Source: a virus. Taken from it: DNA of 37,939 nt. Position numbers and translations under genes: made by a program. The notes under the pieces were generated by a model, which was given only the letters and a program-made list of their open reading frames with translations, was not told where the DNA came from and searched no databases. Positions 1 through 6,459 of this stretch are shown here, in pieces. Within the stretch, counting starts at the first letter, position 1. Each line of letters begins with the position of its first letter. The stretch spans positions 1 to 37,939 of IMG/VR virus record IMGVR_UViG_3300024520_000217; one strand, given 5' to 3'.

Positions 1-459
1 TCCGACGCAACTCCGCTACCTACCCCTACCCCTACCCCTACCCCTACCCCTACAAGAGAGGCATCCCCCGCTCCCGTAGGCAACTTCGTCAGAATGTTGA
101 CAGGTCCGGTACCCGTCGGCTTGAACGGAGAAACGTGGAGTACTCGTGAGGACTGGTTCGACGAGAACTGCGAGCTCATCAGAGCCGAAGCCGAGAAACT
201 CACCGGGGAAACGAGGGGTGCTAAGTTTAATGGCGCATTCAAGTCCACTCTCATCAGGTATTGGCGGAACAAGTCACCGAACGGCGCCGGATCCCGCCGA
301 AAACCAGACAAAATCGACAGAATGCGAGAAATCGTGAGGCAACAGGAGGAACAAGATGCGCGACGTGAGCACGAAAGTCCTGAATTTGGATTCGGCAGCG
401 AACCGGGAGCTGAAGCGGAAATCTCTAGCGGTCCTGTTGGCCACCACACCCGGCGGTGA
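1..459 (+). CDS. Partial phage protein with Pro-Thr linker, possible replication initiator
   Basis: The frame is open from the first base, so the gene is cut at its 5' end; the first internal Met is at 94. The start of the visible part is a Pro-Thr repeat linker encoded by the TACCCC repeat. Then comes a charged helical segment with an aromatic patch (KFNGAF...IRYWRNKS) and a Lys/Arg/Glu-rich tail. A flexible linker followed by a basic aromatic helical end is seen in phage O-like replication initiators. Together with the loader-like gene that overlaps its end by 104 bases, this suggests a replication role. That is inference; no catalytic motif is visible and the protein is not recognised with certainty. 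Confidence 0.6.
   Translation, partial: SDATPLPTPTPTPTPTPTREASPAPVGNFVRMLTGPVPVGLNGETWSTREDWFDENCELIRAEAEKLTGETRGAKFNGAFKSTLIRYWRNKSPNGAGSRRKPDKIDRMREIVRQQEEQDARREHESPEFGFGSEPGAEAEISSGPVGHHTRR
21..53 (+). repeat. TACCCC tandem hexamer, five copies plus TAC
   Basis: Five perfect TACCCC units are followed by TAC. They are in frame with the partial gene and encode alternating Pro-Thr. The complementary strand carries five runs of four G spaced by two bases, a textbook G-quadruplex pattern. The repeat sits close to the contig edge and may be why the assembly ended here. Confidence 0.9.
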
Positions 460-775
460 GGCGTCTTTGCGCGCATCGGGCTCGTACCTGGATGCAGCGA
501 AGAACGTCCCGCCTGAGCGATTCTCCGCAGCCTGCTGGGCTATTAGGGACTCATGGACGAATGAGTTCACCAGCCCCCAGCCCGGGCACATCATGTCGAT
601 GGTGAAAACCCACGAAAGGGCGGCTAAGGCGGCTGCCCGAGCGGCCGATATTGAGCGGGAGATGCAGAAGCGTTGCGAGTATCGCCGGGTGTCGATGGCA
701 AAGCGGATTGAATCGGGCGACCTGCAGCCCCTCGGCACTGTTGTCGGGGTGCTGCTTGGGGAGGGGGGTGGCTAG
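356..775 (+). CDS. Possible phage helicase-loader-like protein
   Basis: The protein has 139 residues and starts at an ATG with an AGGAGG site upstream. The middle (residues about 52-90, PPERFSAACWAIRD then FTSPQPGHIMSM) resembles the small helical domain found in phage helicase loaders of the lambda P or G39P type, where a Pro-containing turn precedes a helix. The second half is a charged helix rich in Ala, Arg and Glu. Position directly after a possible initiator fits an initiator-loader pair. There is no P-loop, so it is not a DnaC-type ATPase. The function is inferred from pattern and context only; the gene itself is well supported. Confidence 0.5.
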   Translation: MRDVSTKVLNLDSAANRELKRKSLAVLLATTPGGEASLRASGSYLDAAKNVPPERFSAACWAIRDSWTNEFTSPQPGHIMSMVKTHERAAKAAARAADIEREMQKRCEYRRVSMAKRIESGDLQPLGTVVGVLLGEGGG

Positions 776-981
776 TGTCCCGCACCATTGAAAAGCACCG
801 TCCGAGGCGCGGTGAATTTTACCAACGAACGGTGCCCCATGTGGTGGATGCCTCGGGTCACTCCTTCGCTGAGGACTTGGTTTGCGTATTCAAGGGATGT
901 GGGCAGGTGTATGACAGGCATGTGAAGCCACCGCCTTGCAAGTGCCGGGCGAACGGTAGACGCACGGGGATTGGGAAATAA
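775..981 (+). CDS. Small Cys-rich hypothetical protein
   Basis: A GTG start overlaps the TAG stop of the previous gene by one base and is preceded by a G-rich purine run. The 68-residue product has four Cys in the second half (CVFKGCG and then CKC) with His nearby, suggesting one zinc site. The C-terminus is basic. The family is not recognised. It leads a chain of similarly small coupled genes. Confidence 0.6.
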   Translation: MSRTIEKHRPRRGEFYQRTVPHVVDASGHSFAEDLVCVFKGCGQVYDRHVKPPPCKCRANGRRTGIGK

Positions 982-1121
982 TGGACGCTATCTGCGAGGA
1001 CTGCAAACTAGGCGAGCACCAAGCCTGCGACGGCACTCGCTGGGTACAAACCGACGAAGGTTTGCGCGCCTTGCCGTGTGAGTGTGGATGCCCCGGATGG
1101 CGCATAGGGGAAGGGGACTGA
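981..1121 (+). CDS. 46-residue Cys-rich mini-protein
   Basis: The ATG lies one base into the TAA stop of the previous gene, and the TGA stop overlaps the next ATG (TGATG). The protein begins MDAICEDCKLGEHQAC and ends with CECGCPGW, giving three Cys-x(1-2)-Cys pairs and a His, compatible with one or two zinc knuckles. The precise coupling on both sides is the main evidence that this is a gene. The function is unknown. Confidence 0.6.
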   Translation: MDAICEDCKLGEHQACDGTRWVQTDEGLRALPCECGCPGWRIGEGD

Positions 1122-1384
1122 TGGACAAGCCAACGGCTAAGGAAATCTACGAGGCGGCGCAGCGGTTGAGCGTGGGTTGCCCGTGTTGTGGCGGCAGGCT
1201 GATTCTAACTTGGGGCGCCGATGCCTTGTCCGATATTGACGCGGACGCACTCTTACGTGCCCAACAGTACGGGCAATTGGAACTGGTCCCAGTTGAAGAG
1301 GAAGCGCACAGGGCGGTCGGCACGGAATTTGACGAAGGCATGGTTGCCCGCTTCCACAAGTACACCAGCGACCGGCGGAACTGA
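1121..1384 (+). CDS. Small zinc-ribbon-like protein
   Basis: The start was chosen at the ATG inside TGATG with a GGGGAAGGGG site upstream, not at the earlier in-frame ATG at 1082. The product has 87 residues with a CPCCGGRL knuckle near residue 24 and an acidic second half. Only one Cys cluster is visible, so a full four-ligand zinc site would need a partner or dimer. It lies just before the resolvase gene. The function is unknown. Confidence 0.55.
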   Translation: MDKPTAKEIYEAAQRLSVGCPCCGGRLILTWGADALSDIDADALLRAQQYGQLELVPVEEEAHRAVGTEFDEGMVARFHKYTSDRRN

Positions 1385-1386
1385 CG

Positions 1387-1800
1387 ATGGGCTATTCGGT
1401 GAGGTTGGAACTCGATGGTGGGCCGCCCTCAAACTCCGCAGCCGGCACCCATTGGCGGAAGCGCAAGAAGTCAAAGGACATGTGGCAGTTGCGAGTTCGC
1501 GCAGCACTGGGCACCAAGATACCCGCACAGCCGCTGCAGCACGCCTTGGTGACCATCATCAGGCACAGCAACAAGCCACTGGACGGCGACAACCTGCATC
1601 ACGGCGCCAAGTACCTGTTGGATGCGCTCACCATCTGCGGAGTGATTGAGGATGACAACTACCGGGTGATAGGCATGCCCGATGTCAGGTGGCAGCAGTA
1701 CCGACATCCCGGCGTCAAGACAACCATGAGCATAACTGAGTGCAACGAGGCTGACTTGGATATGTCAGCGTGGGAGTACCAAGAGGATGGGGTTGTTTGA
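1387..1800 (+). CDS. rusA: RusA-family Holliday junction resolvase
   Basis: The 137-residue length is typical for RusA, a dimeric, metal-dependent endonuclease that cuts four-way DNA junctions in the cytoplasm. The diagnostic motif is present: LDGDNL (Asp66 and Asp68), then Asp79 in YLLDAL, then IEDDNY (Asp89, Asp90), matching the family pattern D-x-DN ... D-x-L ... G-x-I-x-DD. Basic residues KRKKSK near position 25-30 could bind DNA. In phages RusA resolves recombination or replication intermediates before packaging, which fits with the annealing ATPase and exonuclease on the far right of the window. The end overlaps the next gene by 14 bases. Confidence 0.9.
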   Translation: MGYSVRLELDGGPPSNSAAGTHWRKRKKSKDMWQLRVRAALGTKIPAQPLQHALVTIIRHSNKPLDGDNLHHGAKYLLDALTICGVIEDDNYRVIGMPDVRWQQYRHPGVKTTMSITECNEADLDMSAWEYQEDGVV

Positions 1801-1999
1801 GCACGAACTCAACGACATCGTGACTGACAAGGTGACCAATGACACCGGCAGAGTCTTGCTGAGGCGGGTCAGGGATGACGACAAGAGCAACGCCTACTTT
1901 GTGTGCTTCAATGCAGGCACCATCGTTGAGGCAAAGATATGGGTGGACGAACGATACCTAGTGCGTGAAGCGCCAATGCAAATGAGGGGGACAGCATGA
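1787..1999 (+). CDS. Hypothetical 70-residue protein
   Basis: The ATG lies inside the end of rusA with AAGAGG immediately upstream, so it is translationally coupled. The product looks like a small beta-rich domain (RVLLRRVRDDD, YFVCFNAGTIVEAKIWV) with no known motif. Its stop overlaps the next start as ATGA. Confidence 0.6.
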   Translation: MGLFEHELNDIVTDKVTNDTGRVLLRRVRDDDKSNAYFVCFNAGTIVEAKIWVDERYLVREAPMQMRGTA

Positions 2000-2172
2000 A
2001 AGACCAACGGAGACTCTGGGTGGTGGAGACTCAAGACAAGAAGTTGCGCCGTTGGTTTCCCGATATCTCGTCTCCCACACGCGAGGAATCAAGAGGCGAC
2101 GCACAATGGCTGCGTAGTCAGGGAGCGAACACCCGCGTCCGCTGCTACGTGCCGCGGGAGGAGGGGAAATGA
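1996..2172 (+). CDS. Hypothetical 58-residue protein
   Basis: The gene is linked by ATGA overlaps on both sides. It starts after an AATGAGGGGG purine run. The protein is basic with several Trp and Arg (MKDQRRLWVVETQDKKLRRW), resembling small nucleic-acid-binding or regulatory phage peptides. The family is not recognised; the coupling supports it as real. Confidence 0.6.
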   Translation: MKDQRRLWVVETQDKKLRRWFPDISSPTREESRGDAQWLRSQGANTRVRCYVPREEGK

Positions 2173-2300
2173 ACGACTACGAACGGAAGATGCTAGCAGC
2201 TACGGAGCGAATCAACCGGAGTGTGCTGCTGCTGGAGATAACGGTGGTCGTGGTGGCTGTTTTCGCGATTGGGGTACTAGCGATAGTGATGCCGCTATGA
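2169..2300 (+). CDS. Single-pass membrane mini-protein, 43 residues
   Basis: A GGGAGGAGGGG site sits just before the ATG, which overlaps the previous stop (ATGA). Residues 1-18 are charged. Residues 19-42 are a continuous Val/Ile/Leu/Ala segment, a clear membrane helix, ending almost at the stop. The stop overlaps the next ATG. The role is unknown; such early membrane peptides may act on the host envelope or in superinfection exclusion. Confidence 0.6.
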   Translation: MNDYERKMLAATERINRSVLLLEITVVVVAVFAIGVLAIVMPL

Positions 2301-2617
2301 CTGAGAAGAGTTGGTGCGCCAAGAAGATGGAGGACCCGGAGTTCCGCGCTGGCGTTGAAGCGGAGCGAGCCAAAGAGCAGCGGGACACAATCCCCTTGTC
2401 CGAGAAGCTAGACGCCTTGATGCGGCAGTACCCGGAGATTGTGAAGTGGGGGCGAAGTCGTTCTAGGTGCGGAGTGTTCATTACGCTGCGCACCCGAGAA
2501 GCGGGGTTTTGGAGCGTGTTCGGATTTTCGCCCATCCTAGACGAAGCCGCCGAGCAAGCGACTCGACGCGCTATGGCTTTGATTAACGAGATGCGGGGCA
2601 ATGACCCCCAACCCTGA
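2297..2617 (+). CDS. Hypothetical 106-residue protein
   Basis: The gene is coupled to the membrane peptide by ATGA. The first half is highly charged and helical (EAERAKEQRDTIPLSEKLDAL). The middle contains a short beta-like stretch (CGVFITLRTREAGFWSVFGF), followed by an Ala-rich helix. No known motif is visible. It is probably a soluble cytoplasmic protein. Confidence 0.6.
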   Translation: MTEKSWCAKKMEDPEFRAGVEAERAKEQRDTIPLSEKLDALMRQYPEIVKWGRSRSRCGVFITLRTREAGFWSVFGFSPILDEAAEQATRRAMALINEMRGNDPQP

Positions 2618-2680
2618 CGAACTGGAAGCGTGGCAAACATGAGGAACTCACAACAGGACGCACCGACCAGGAGGACCAGG

Positions 2681-3112
2681 ATGAGTGAATGCCAAGGGTG
2701 CAGCCAAGAATACGATTCGGAAGCATTCAGGGCGTGCGGAGCATGCGTGAAAACGCTGGCCGAGCAGGTTGAGCGGAACCAGCGGTGCATGAGTGAAGTC
2801 GTCGGCGATGCCAATGTGTACGGCAGGACACTCTGTCTAGACCTGTTCTACCCGAGAGCCGAGGACAGGGTAGACACGGTGGAGTTCGGGTTGTGCGATA
2901 CCAGAGCCGCCGACTCTATCCGAATATCGTACGACTTTGAACGGGATGGCTACTCCATCAAGCAGGCAAGCAAGTTCTGCTGGGCCACCGACGAAGACAA
3001 TGATGAGGACTGGCAGGAAGTGGCATTCGTTGAAGCGTGGGCGCGAGAGGAAACCGAAGAGCAGACAGAGGCTCGACTCGGCGAACGACAGAGCCTGAGC
3101 ATCAAGATATAG
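2681..3112 (+). CDS. Hypothetical acidic protein with N-terminal zinc-finger-like Cys pairs
   Basis: The start at 2681 was chosen because a perfect AGGAGG lies six bases upstream; in-frame starts at 2630 (GTG) and 2639 have no comparable site. The 143-residue product starts with CQGC and CGAC pairs within the first 25 residues, a likely zinc site, followed by a helix and a long acidic, mixed alpha/beta C-terminus. The family is not recognised. Confidence 0.65.
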   Translation: MSECQGCSQEYDSEAFRACGACVKTLAEQVERNQRCMSEVVGDANVYGRTLCLDLFYPRAEDRVDTVEFGLCDTRAADSIRISYDFERDGYSIKQASKFCWATDEDNDEDWQEVAFVEAWAREETEEQTEARLGERQSLSIKI

Positions 3113-3161
3113 ACCGACGACAGGGGGATGGGGTGAGGGAGGAGAGAGGGTGGGGAAATCA

Positions 3162-3611
3162 ATGAAGATACTCGTGTGCGGATGCAGGGACTGGGGCGTG
3201 GTCCACAAAGAGCACAGGGCAAACCCGCGGCTAGATTGTGAGTTGTGTGCAAGAGCCTACGCTGAAGCAGCAACGCTCAACGATGCCCTGTGTGAGTTTG
3301 ACGGCTGCGCTGAGTACGAACACCTGAAGCTCATTCATGGGGCGTGCCCGACTGGAGCCGACGCGCTGGCAGACAGCTTCGCACGATGGCTCGGATGGGA
3401 GGTCGCTCGGTGCCCTGCACAGTGGAAGGTGGACGGCAAGTTGGACAGGTCAGCAGGACCACGACGCAACCAACTGATGCTCGACACGGAGAGGCCAGAC
3501 ATCGTTATCGCATTCTGGGATGGGAAGTCACGAGGCACAATGGATATGATGTCCAGAGCGGCAGCAGCGGGGCTCAGGGTGGAAGTCACTGGGACACGAA
3601 GGGCTACCTGA
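3162..3611 (+). CDS. SLOG-superfamily (DUF2493/YspA-like) nucleotide-binding protein
   Basis: The family hallmarks are clear: N-terminal MKILVCGCRDW, then HGACPTGADALADSFA (about residues 59-74), a PAQW motif, GPRRNQLML, and AFWDGKSRGTMDM. This is a Rossmann-like fold thought to bind nucleotides or nucleotide-derived ligands; the enzymatic activity of phage members is not established. The ATG at 3162 matches the usual family N-terminus; a GTG at 3150 is the alternative. An insertion of roughly 20 residues with Cys-x2-Cys follows the GCRDW motif, which is unusual. Confidence 0.85.
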   Translation: MKILVCGCRDWGVVHKEHRANPRLDCELCARAYAEAATLNDALCEFDGCAEYEHLKLIHGACPTGADALADSFARWLGWEVARCPAQWKVDGKLDRSAGPRRNQLMLDTERPDIVIAFWDGKSRGTMDMMSRAAAAGLRVEVTGTRRAT

Positions 3612-4069
3612 GTACGTTCTTGGGGTGGACTACAAGATCATACTGGAGTAGGGCTTCGGATAGAGGTTTGTCCCATGCACACACCAAGCCCTATGTATCT
3701 GGCAGATACATGCAGCAAAGAAGCTGCACGTGTTCACCAATACATATGGATTGCCCCGGTAATGGTGGGCTGATTGGCCTCGAGGGTGAGCTCGCTCCTC
3801 ATTGGCTGGGTGGCATAACCATCAAGCAAGTGATGCGAGATCCTGAATCACTGCATTCCCGCACACTTGCCGGTACCCATGTCCGATAAGGGCCATTATG
3901 ACAAGTTGAGTGTCGGCCGATACATATGAGCCCGTGGACACATCGATCACGAGGTTTTTCGGGGCGCCCCACCCCCACCCCCCAAAATCGCCGCGCGCTT
4001 GTATTGTTACCTCCCGCCCACGCAAAGACCCTCTCCCCACTAGTCCACTCCCCCCGGGTACTCATTGAG
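3612..4069. other. Convergent intergenic control region without a convincing gene
   Basis: This 458-base gap lies between the rightward SLOG gene and a leftward small gene. It holds an 8-base dyad (3693-3711), a 6-base hairpin (TGCAGC/GCTGCA, 3711-3728) and two copies of ATACATATG (3740-3748 and 3920-3928) in similar 14-base contexts. A GGGGCGCCCC palindrome starts near 3960. Several open frames cross it, the best on the minus strand at 3822-4040, but none has a clear ribosome site. It probably carries promoters and operator sites. Confidence 0.5.
3693..3711. promoter_or_regulatory. 19-base perfect dyad, candidate operator
   Basis: ATGTATCT and AGATACAT flank a three-base GGC centre, forming a perfect 8-base inverted repeat. 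A three-base loop is too short for a comfortable RNA hairpin, so a protein-binding operator is more likely. Related ATACAT motifs recur downstream. Confidence 0.45.
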
Positions 4070-4243
4070 TCATTTAGCCACACGATTGTTCCGTTTGGAA
4101 CACTTCACAGCCTCTCTCCTTTCCTTCCGGTCTTCGGCTGTCCTCTCTGCTTCTTGCTTGCGTACCTTTGGTCTGGGTTCTCCGAACCACCATTGCCACG
4201 GCTTACGTTGTGGCTTGCGTTTCCAGATACTGTGTAGTGGCAT
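4070..4243 (-). CDS. 57-residue basic, Trp-rich protein
   Basis: The minus-strand ATG follows GGAGGTGA, an almost ideal ribosome site. The product starts MPLHSIWKRKPQRKPWQWWF and continues as a highly charged Lys/Arg/Glu helix. This composition suggests a nucleic-acid-binding peptide or an inhibitor of a host enzyme. It is the only leftward gene among rightward neighbours in this arm and is flanked by control regions, so it may be separately regulated. The family is not recognised. Confidence 0.6.
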   Translation of the reverse strand: MPLHSIWKRKPQRKPWQWWFGEPRPKVRKQEAERTAEDRKERREAVKCSKRNNRVAK

Positions 4244-4347
4244 TTTCTCACCTCCCCCCTAACCCTACAAGAATTCCCGAATGAATCCATGTCTTCCCCC
4301 TAGCCTCTGCCCTTCGGGGTGCTACACCTATCGCCGAGGGGGATTTC

Positions 4348-4689
4348 ATGACTGAACCGATTGTATTTTGGGAACTGTGGGACGCGGGTACGCCCATAGC
4401 CGCCATTGAAGATGCGTTTGAATCGCCGGGTGCTCTTGATGGCGCACTGTTGCGATTCGCTGCGTACAGCACTCCAGCCTACGAGGGTTACGCGCTGGTA
4501 GTGTTCGAGCGGGACGGACTGCTCTGGGAGGTGAACGGCAGTCACTGCTCATGCATGGGGCTTGAAGGGCAATGGCAACCCGAAGAAACTTCGTGGGGCG
4601 CATTGAAGACGCGCGATGGCATCTCTTACGGAGAAGACCCCCAATGGGACGCGGCACTTCTCAAGCTCGCCACAGCTGAAGTCGGGTAG
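4348..4689 (+). CDS. Hypothetical 113-residue phage protein
   Basis: An ATG follows GAGGGGGA. The centre has a compact motif rich in aromatics and Cys: YEGYALVVFERDGLLWEVN followed by GSHCSCMGLEGQW. Small phage proteins of this general pattern are widespread but uncharacterised. The paired Cys and His could bind a metal. It stands alone and is followed by a strong terminator, so it is probably a single-gene transcript. Confidence 0.7.
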   Translation: MTEPIVFWELWDAGTPIAAIEDAFESPGALDGALLRFAAYSTPAYEGYALVVFERDGLLWEVNGSHCSCMGLEGQWQPEETSWGALKTRDGISYGEDPQWDAALLKLATAEVG

Positions 4690-4767
4690 TCTGTGCTACA
4701 CAGTGCCTGGGAGTCATTCGACTCCGGTGAGTGCTGCTACTTCCTCGGGTGGTCAGCATTCATCACT

Positions 4768-4821
4768 GGCCTTCGCTCTTTGGTTTGACTCCTGTCCCGA
4801 AGAGCGGGGGCCTTTTATTTT
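4768..4821 (+). terminator. Intrinsic terminator
   Basis: GGCCTTCGCTCTT (4768-4780) pairs along its whole length with AAGAGCGGGGGCC (4800-4812), with only two G-U pairs, and is followed at once by TTTTATTTTCATTT. The G-U pairs exist only in the plus-strand RNA. The surrounding gap 4690-4963 also has a GGAGTC/GACTCC hairpin at 4710-4725 and a CATCAT/ATGATG hairpin at 4837-4852, but no gene. Confidence 0.8.
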
Positions 4822-4963
4822 CATTTCCATGACATGCATCATACCGATGATGTGCCGTCTTGGTAGGATGGATTGGGTCAAGCGGCCGACCAGGTCGCCT
4901 CCGGGCATCCATGGGGGGTAAGTAGGGTTGGTAGCCTGCACTGGGTGTATGAGAGGGGGAATC

Positions 4964-5005
4964 ATGAGCAGTCAATGTTCTGCCGTAGAGAGGGGGAATC
5001 AATGA
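4964..5005 (+). CDS. 13-residue mini-ORF coupled to next gene
   Basis: The ATG follows GAGAGGGGGAATC and the frame ends in a TGA that overlaps the next gene's ATG. The peptide is MSSQCSAVERGNQ. The same ribosome site is repeated 37 bases later before the next gene. It may be a leader peptide for translational coupling or a by-product of a duplicated ribosome site. Confidence 0.4.
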   Translation: MSSQCSAVERGNQ

Positions 5006-5238
5006 GCATTTTCAGTCGCAAGATGGAGGGTCGGTGGGTTTCAGACAACTCAGCCTTACGCGAACCAGGAGGCCACATAGGCTCGGCTGCATGCAGGGCT
5101 GACGCTAGTCGGATTACAGCTGCCCACAATACGCTCGTAGACTCTTACAACTTGAGTCTGATTACGATTGCCGCCCTCTGTGTTCGGTTATGCACAGATG
5201 AGGAAGGGGAGGGGAATCATGAAGAACCGCAAGGCTGA
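5002..5238 (+). CDS. Hypothetical 78-residue protein, paralogue-like to next gene
   Basis: The start at 5002 was chosen for its GAGAGGGGGAATC site; an upstream start in the same frame lacks one. The product has the layout W-V-S-D-N ... G-H-I ... Ala/Asp-rich helix ... ITAAHNTLVD, typical of small phage proteins of unknown role. The next gene encodes a similar pattern (RVITERYNALAD), suggesting a divergent tandem duplication. The tail is acidic and overlaps the next gene by 20 bases. Confidence 0.6.
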   Translation: MSIFSRKMEGRWVSDNSALREPGGHIGSAACRADASRITAAHNTLVDSYNLSLITIAALCVRLCTDEEGEGNHEEPQG

Positions 5239-5578
5239 ACGGTGGACATCAGGAAAGCCGTGCGACACACGGCTATGTGACAACACATCCATTCACAACG
5301 AGGCGGGAGATTTCATAGAGGCTGCTGAGACCGAGGCTGCGGCCCGCGTCATTACGGAGAGATACAACGCCCTAGCGGACGCCCACGATGCGTTGTTGCC
5401 GGAGTCTGTCCGTGGATGGGTGTGGCACCACAATCTGAAAGACCCGCATTACATACTTGAAGGTAGGTTGCTCTGTGGTGCGAATGGTGAGGGCGACAAT
5501 TGGGAGTTTGGAGGCTCATGCGGCGTTTGCGGCCACTGCGCCCTGAAGCGCGAGGAGCTGGAGGAGCTGGAGGAATGA
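5219..5578 (+). CDS. Hypothetical 119-residue protein with C-terminal Cys cluster
   Basis: The ATG follows GGGGAGGGGAATC. The N-terminal half resembles the previous gene product (basic start, DNTSIHNEAGDFI, then a helix ending in NALADAHDALL). A C-terminal extension carries LLCGAN and CGVCGHCALKR, a likely zinc site, and ends in an acidic EELEELEE run. The stop overlaps the next start. The family is not recognised. Confidence 0.6.
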   Translation: MKNRKAERWTSGKPCDTRLCDNTSIHNEAGDFIEAAETEAAARVITERYNALADAHDALLPESVRGWVWHHNLKDPHYILEGRLLCGANGEGDNWEFGGSCGVCGHCALKREELEELEE

Positions 5579-5739
5579 CGGTTACGCAATGGATGCTTGT
5601 CGCAGTGGCGCTTTGTGTCGCGGTGAGGATGTATATAGCTCATCGCGACGGTGACTGGATAGACTTCCTTGGCTGGGTTGGTGCGCTGATAATGGGCATA
5701 GGCCTCGGGGTGACGTTGGTGTTGGAGGCTGCTACATGA
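5575..5739 (+). CDS. 54-residue membrane protein
   Basis: A GGAGGA site precedes the ATG, which overlaps the previous stop (ATGA). Two hydrophobic segments are visible (about residues 5-22 and 32-51), separated by a charged loop with RDGDW, so a two-pass hairpin in the inner membrane is likely. The role is unknown. It is far from the probable lysis genes, so early membrane effects are as likely as lysis. Confidence 0.6.
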   Translation: MTVTQWMLVAVALCVAVRMYIAHRDGDWIDFLGWVGALIMGIGLGVTLVLEAAT

Positions 5740-6086
5740 CAATCGGCAAGCCACGGGGAAAGGAAGCACCTCACTCCGTCAACGGCTGGGGTCAGACCAG
5801 CGAGTTGCATTTCATTGCGCGAGTGGGGACTGCGGCGCATGTCCCGGTGGACCACATGGTTCGGTTTCAATCGATGACTCACAGGGAACGGAGTCTTCGC
5901 AGGGTGGTCATCTTGTCCGGGTATCTGATGGCTTTGCAGAATCGTGCAGTCTGGTGGCCTCGAGCGAGAGTGTATGAACTGGAGAGTGCGGCGTTATCAG
6001 CGATCCAAGACGAGGCAGACCGCTGGGACATTGACGTAGAGAAGTTGAACGGTCGGGAGCCCTCGGCTGTTCTTGAGGGGGTGTAG
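5736..6086 (+). CDS. Hypothetical 116-residue protein
   Basis: The gene is coupled by ATGA. The product is mostly helical with a basic middle (RFQSMTHRERSLRRVVILSGYLMALQNRAVWW) and a more acidic end. No catalytic motif is visible. It is probably soluble and cytoplasmic. Confidence 0.6.
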   Translation: MTIGKPRGKEAPHSVNGWGQTSELHFIARVGTAAHVPVDHMVRFQSMTHRERSLRRVVILSGYLMALQNRAVWWPRARVYELESAALSAIQDEADRWDIDVEKLNGREPSAVLEGV

Positions 6087-6087
6087 G

Positions 6088-6132
6088 ATGATGGGTACTG
6101 TCCTTCCCCGAAGGGAGACCGTGTCTAGATGA
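6088..6132 (+). CDS. 14-residue bridging mini-ORF
   Basis: An ATGATG pair lies one base after the previous stop, behind a GAGGGGGTGTAG purine run. The frame ends in a TGA that overlaps the next ATG (ATGA). The peptide is MMGTVLPRRETVSR. The next gene has only a weak, distant ribosome site, so the mini-ORF may deliver ribosomes to it by re-initiation. Confidence 0.4.
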   Translation: MMGTVLPRRETVSR

Positions 6133-6353
6133 GTGATGGACCGAAATCGCGGGCATCTGTCCACCCTGTCAGCCTACGCAACATGGCCCGATCGATTGCG
6201 GCCAGCTATAGCGACACAGGCGCAATCGTCATCACCAAAGGAGCGGACGGGTATCGATTCGGAGTCGAGGGTATGACTCCCGACGAGGTTGAGCGGGCTG
6301 CATGCCTGCTCATCAACTACAACATCACGTTTCTTGACGATGAGGCTACTTGA
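6129..6353 (+). CDS. Hypothetical 74-residue protein
   Basis: The start overlaps the mini-ORF stop. The sequence suggests a small alpha/beta domain: SYSDTGAIVITKGADGYRF (beta hairpin) then TPDEVERAACLLINYNITF (helix and strand). No known family is evident. Its end overlaps the following small gene by 14 bases. Confidence 0.55.
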   Translation: MSDGPKSRASVHPVSLRNMARSIAASYSDTGAIVITKGADGYRFGVEGMTPDEVERAACLLINYNITFLDDEAT

Positions 6354-6459
6354 CCTTGTCGCCCGTCATGCGCTCGACAGGGAGAACGCTGCCAAGAAAG
6401 CAGGGCTTTCTTTTTCAGCGTGGTCACGTAAGATCTCACTTGCCGCGACCGATAGGTGA
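6340..6459 (+). CDS. 39-residue helix-turn-helix-like peptide
   Basis: The ATG lies inside the end of the previous gene. The peptide begins MRLLDLVARHALDREN and continues AAKKAGLSFSAWSRKI, which reads like a helix-turn-helix pair (a helix, Gly-Leu-Ser turn, then a basic helix). There is no strong ribosome site, so it probably depends on coupling. It could be a mini-regulator; this is inferred from pattern alone. Confidence 0.5.
   Translation: MRLLDLVARHALDRENAAKKAGLSFSAWSRKISLAATDR

Noticed and set aside
3955-3975. GGGGCGCCCC palindrome as a terminator
   Set aside because: The T-run lies before the stem on the plus strand and after it only A residues occur on the minus strand.
3822-4040. 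Minus-strand frame with a plausible C-terminal half
   Set aside because: The second half reads like protein, but no clear start or ribosome site is visible and the frame crosses repeated motifs.
4700-4730. T-arm-like hairpin suggesting a tRNA
   Set aside because: The stem GGAGTC/GACTCC has a four-base loop and no acceptor, D or anticodon arm can be drawn around it.
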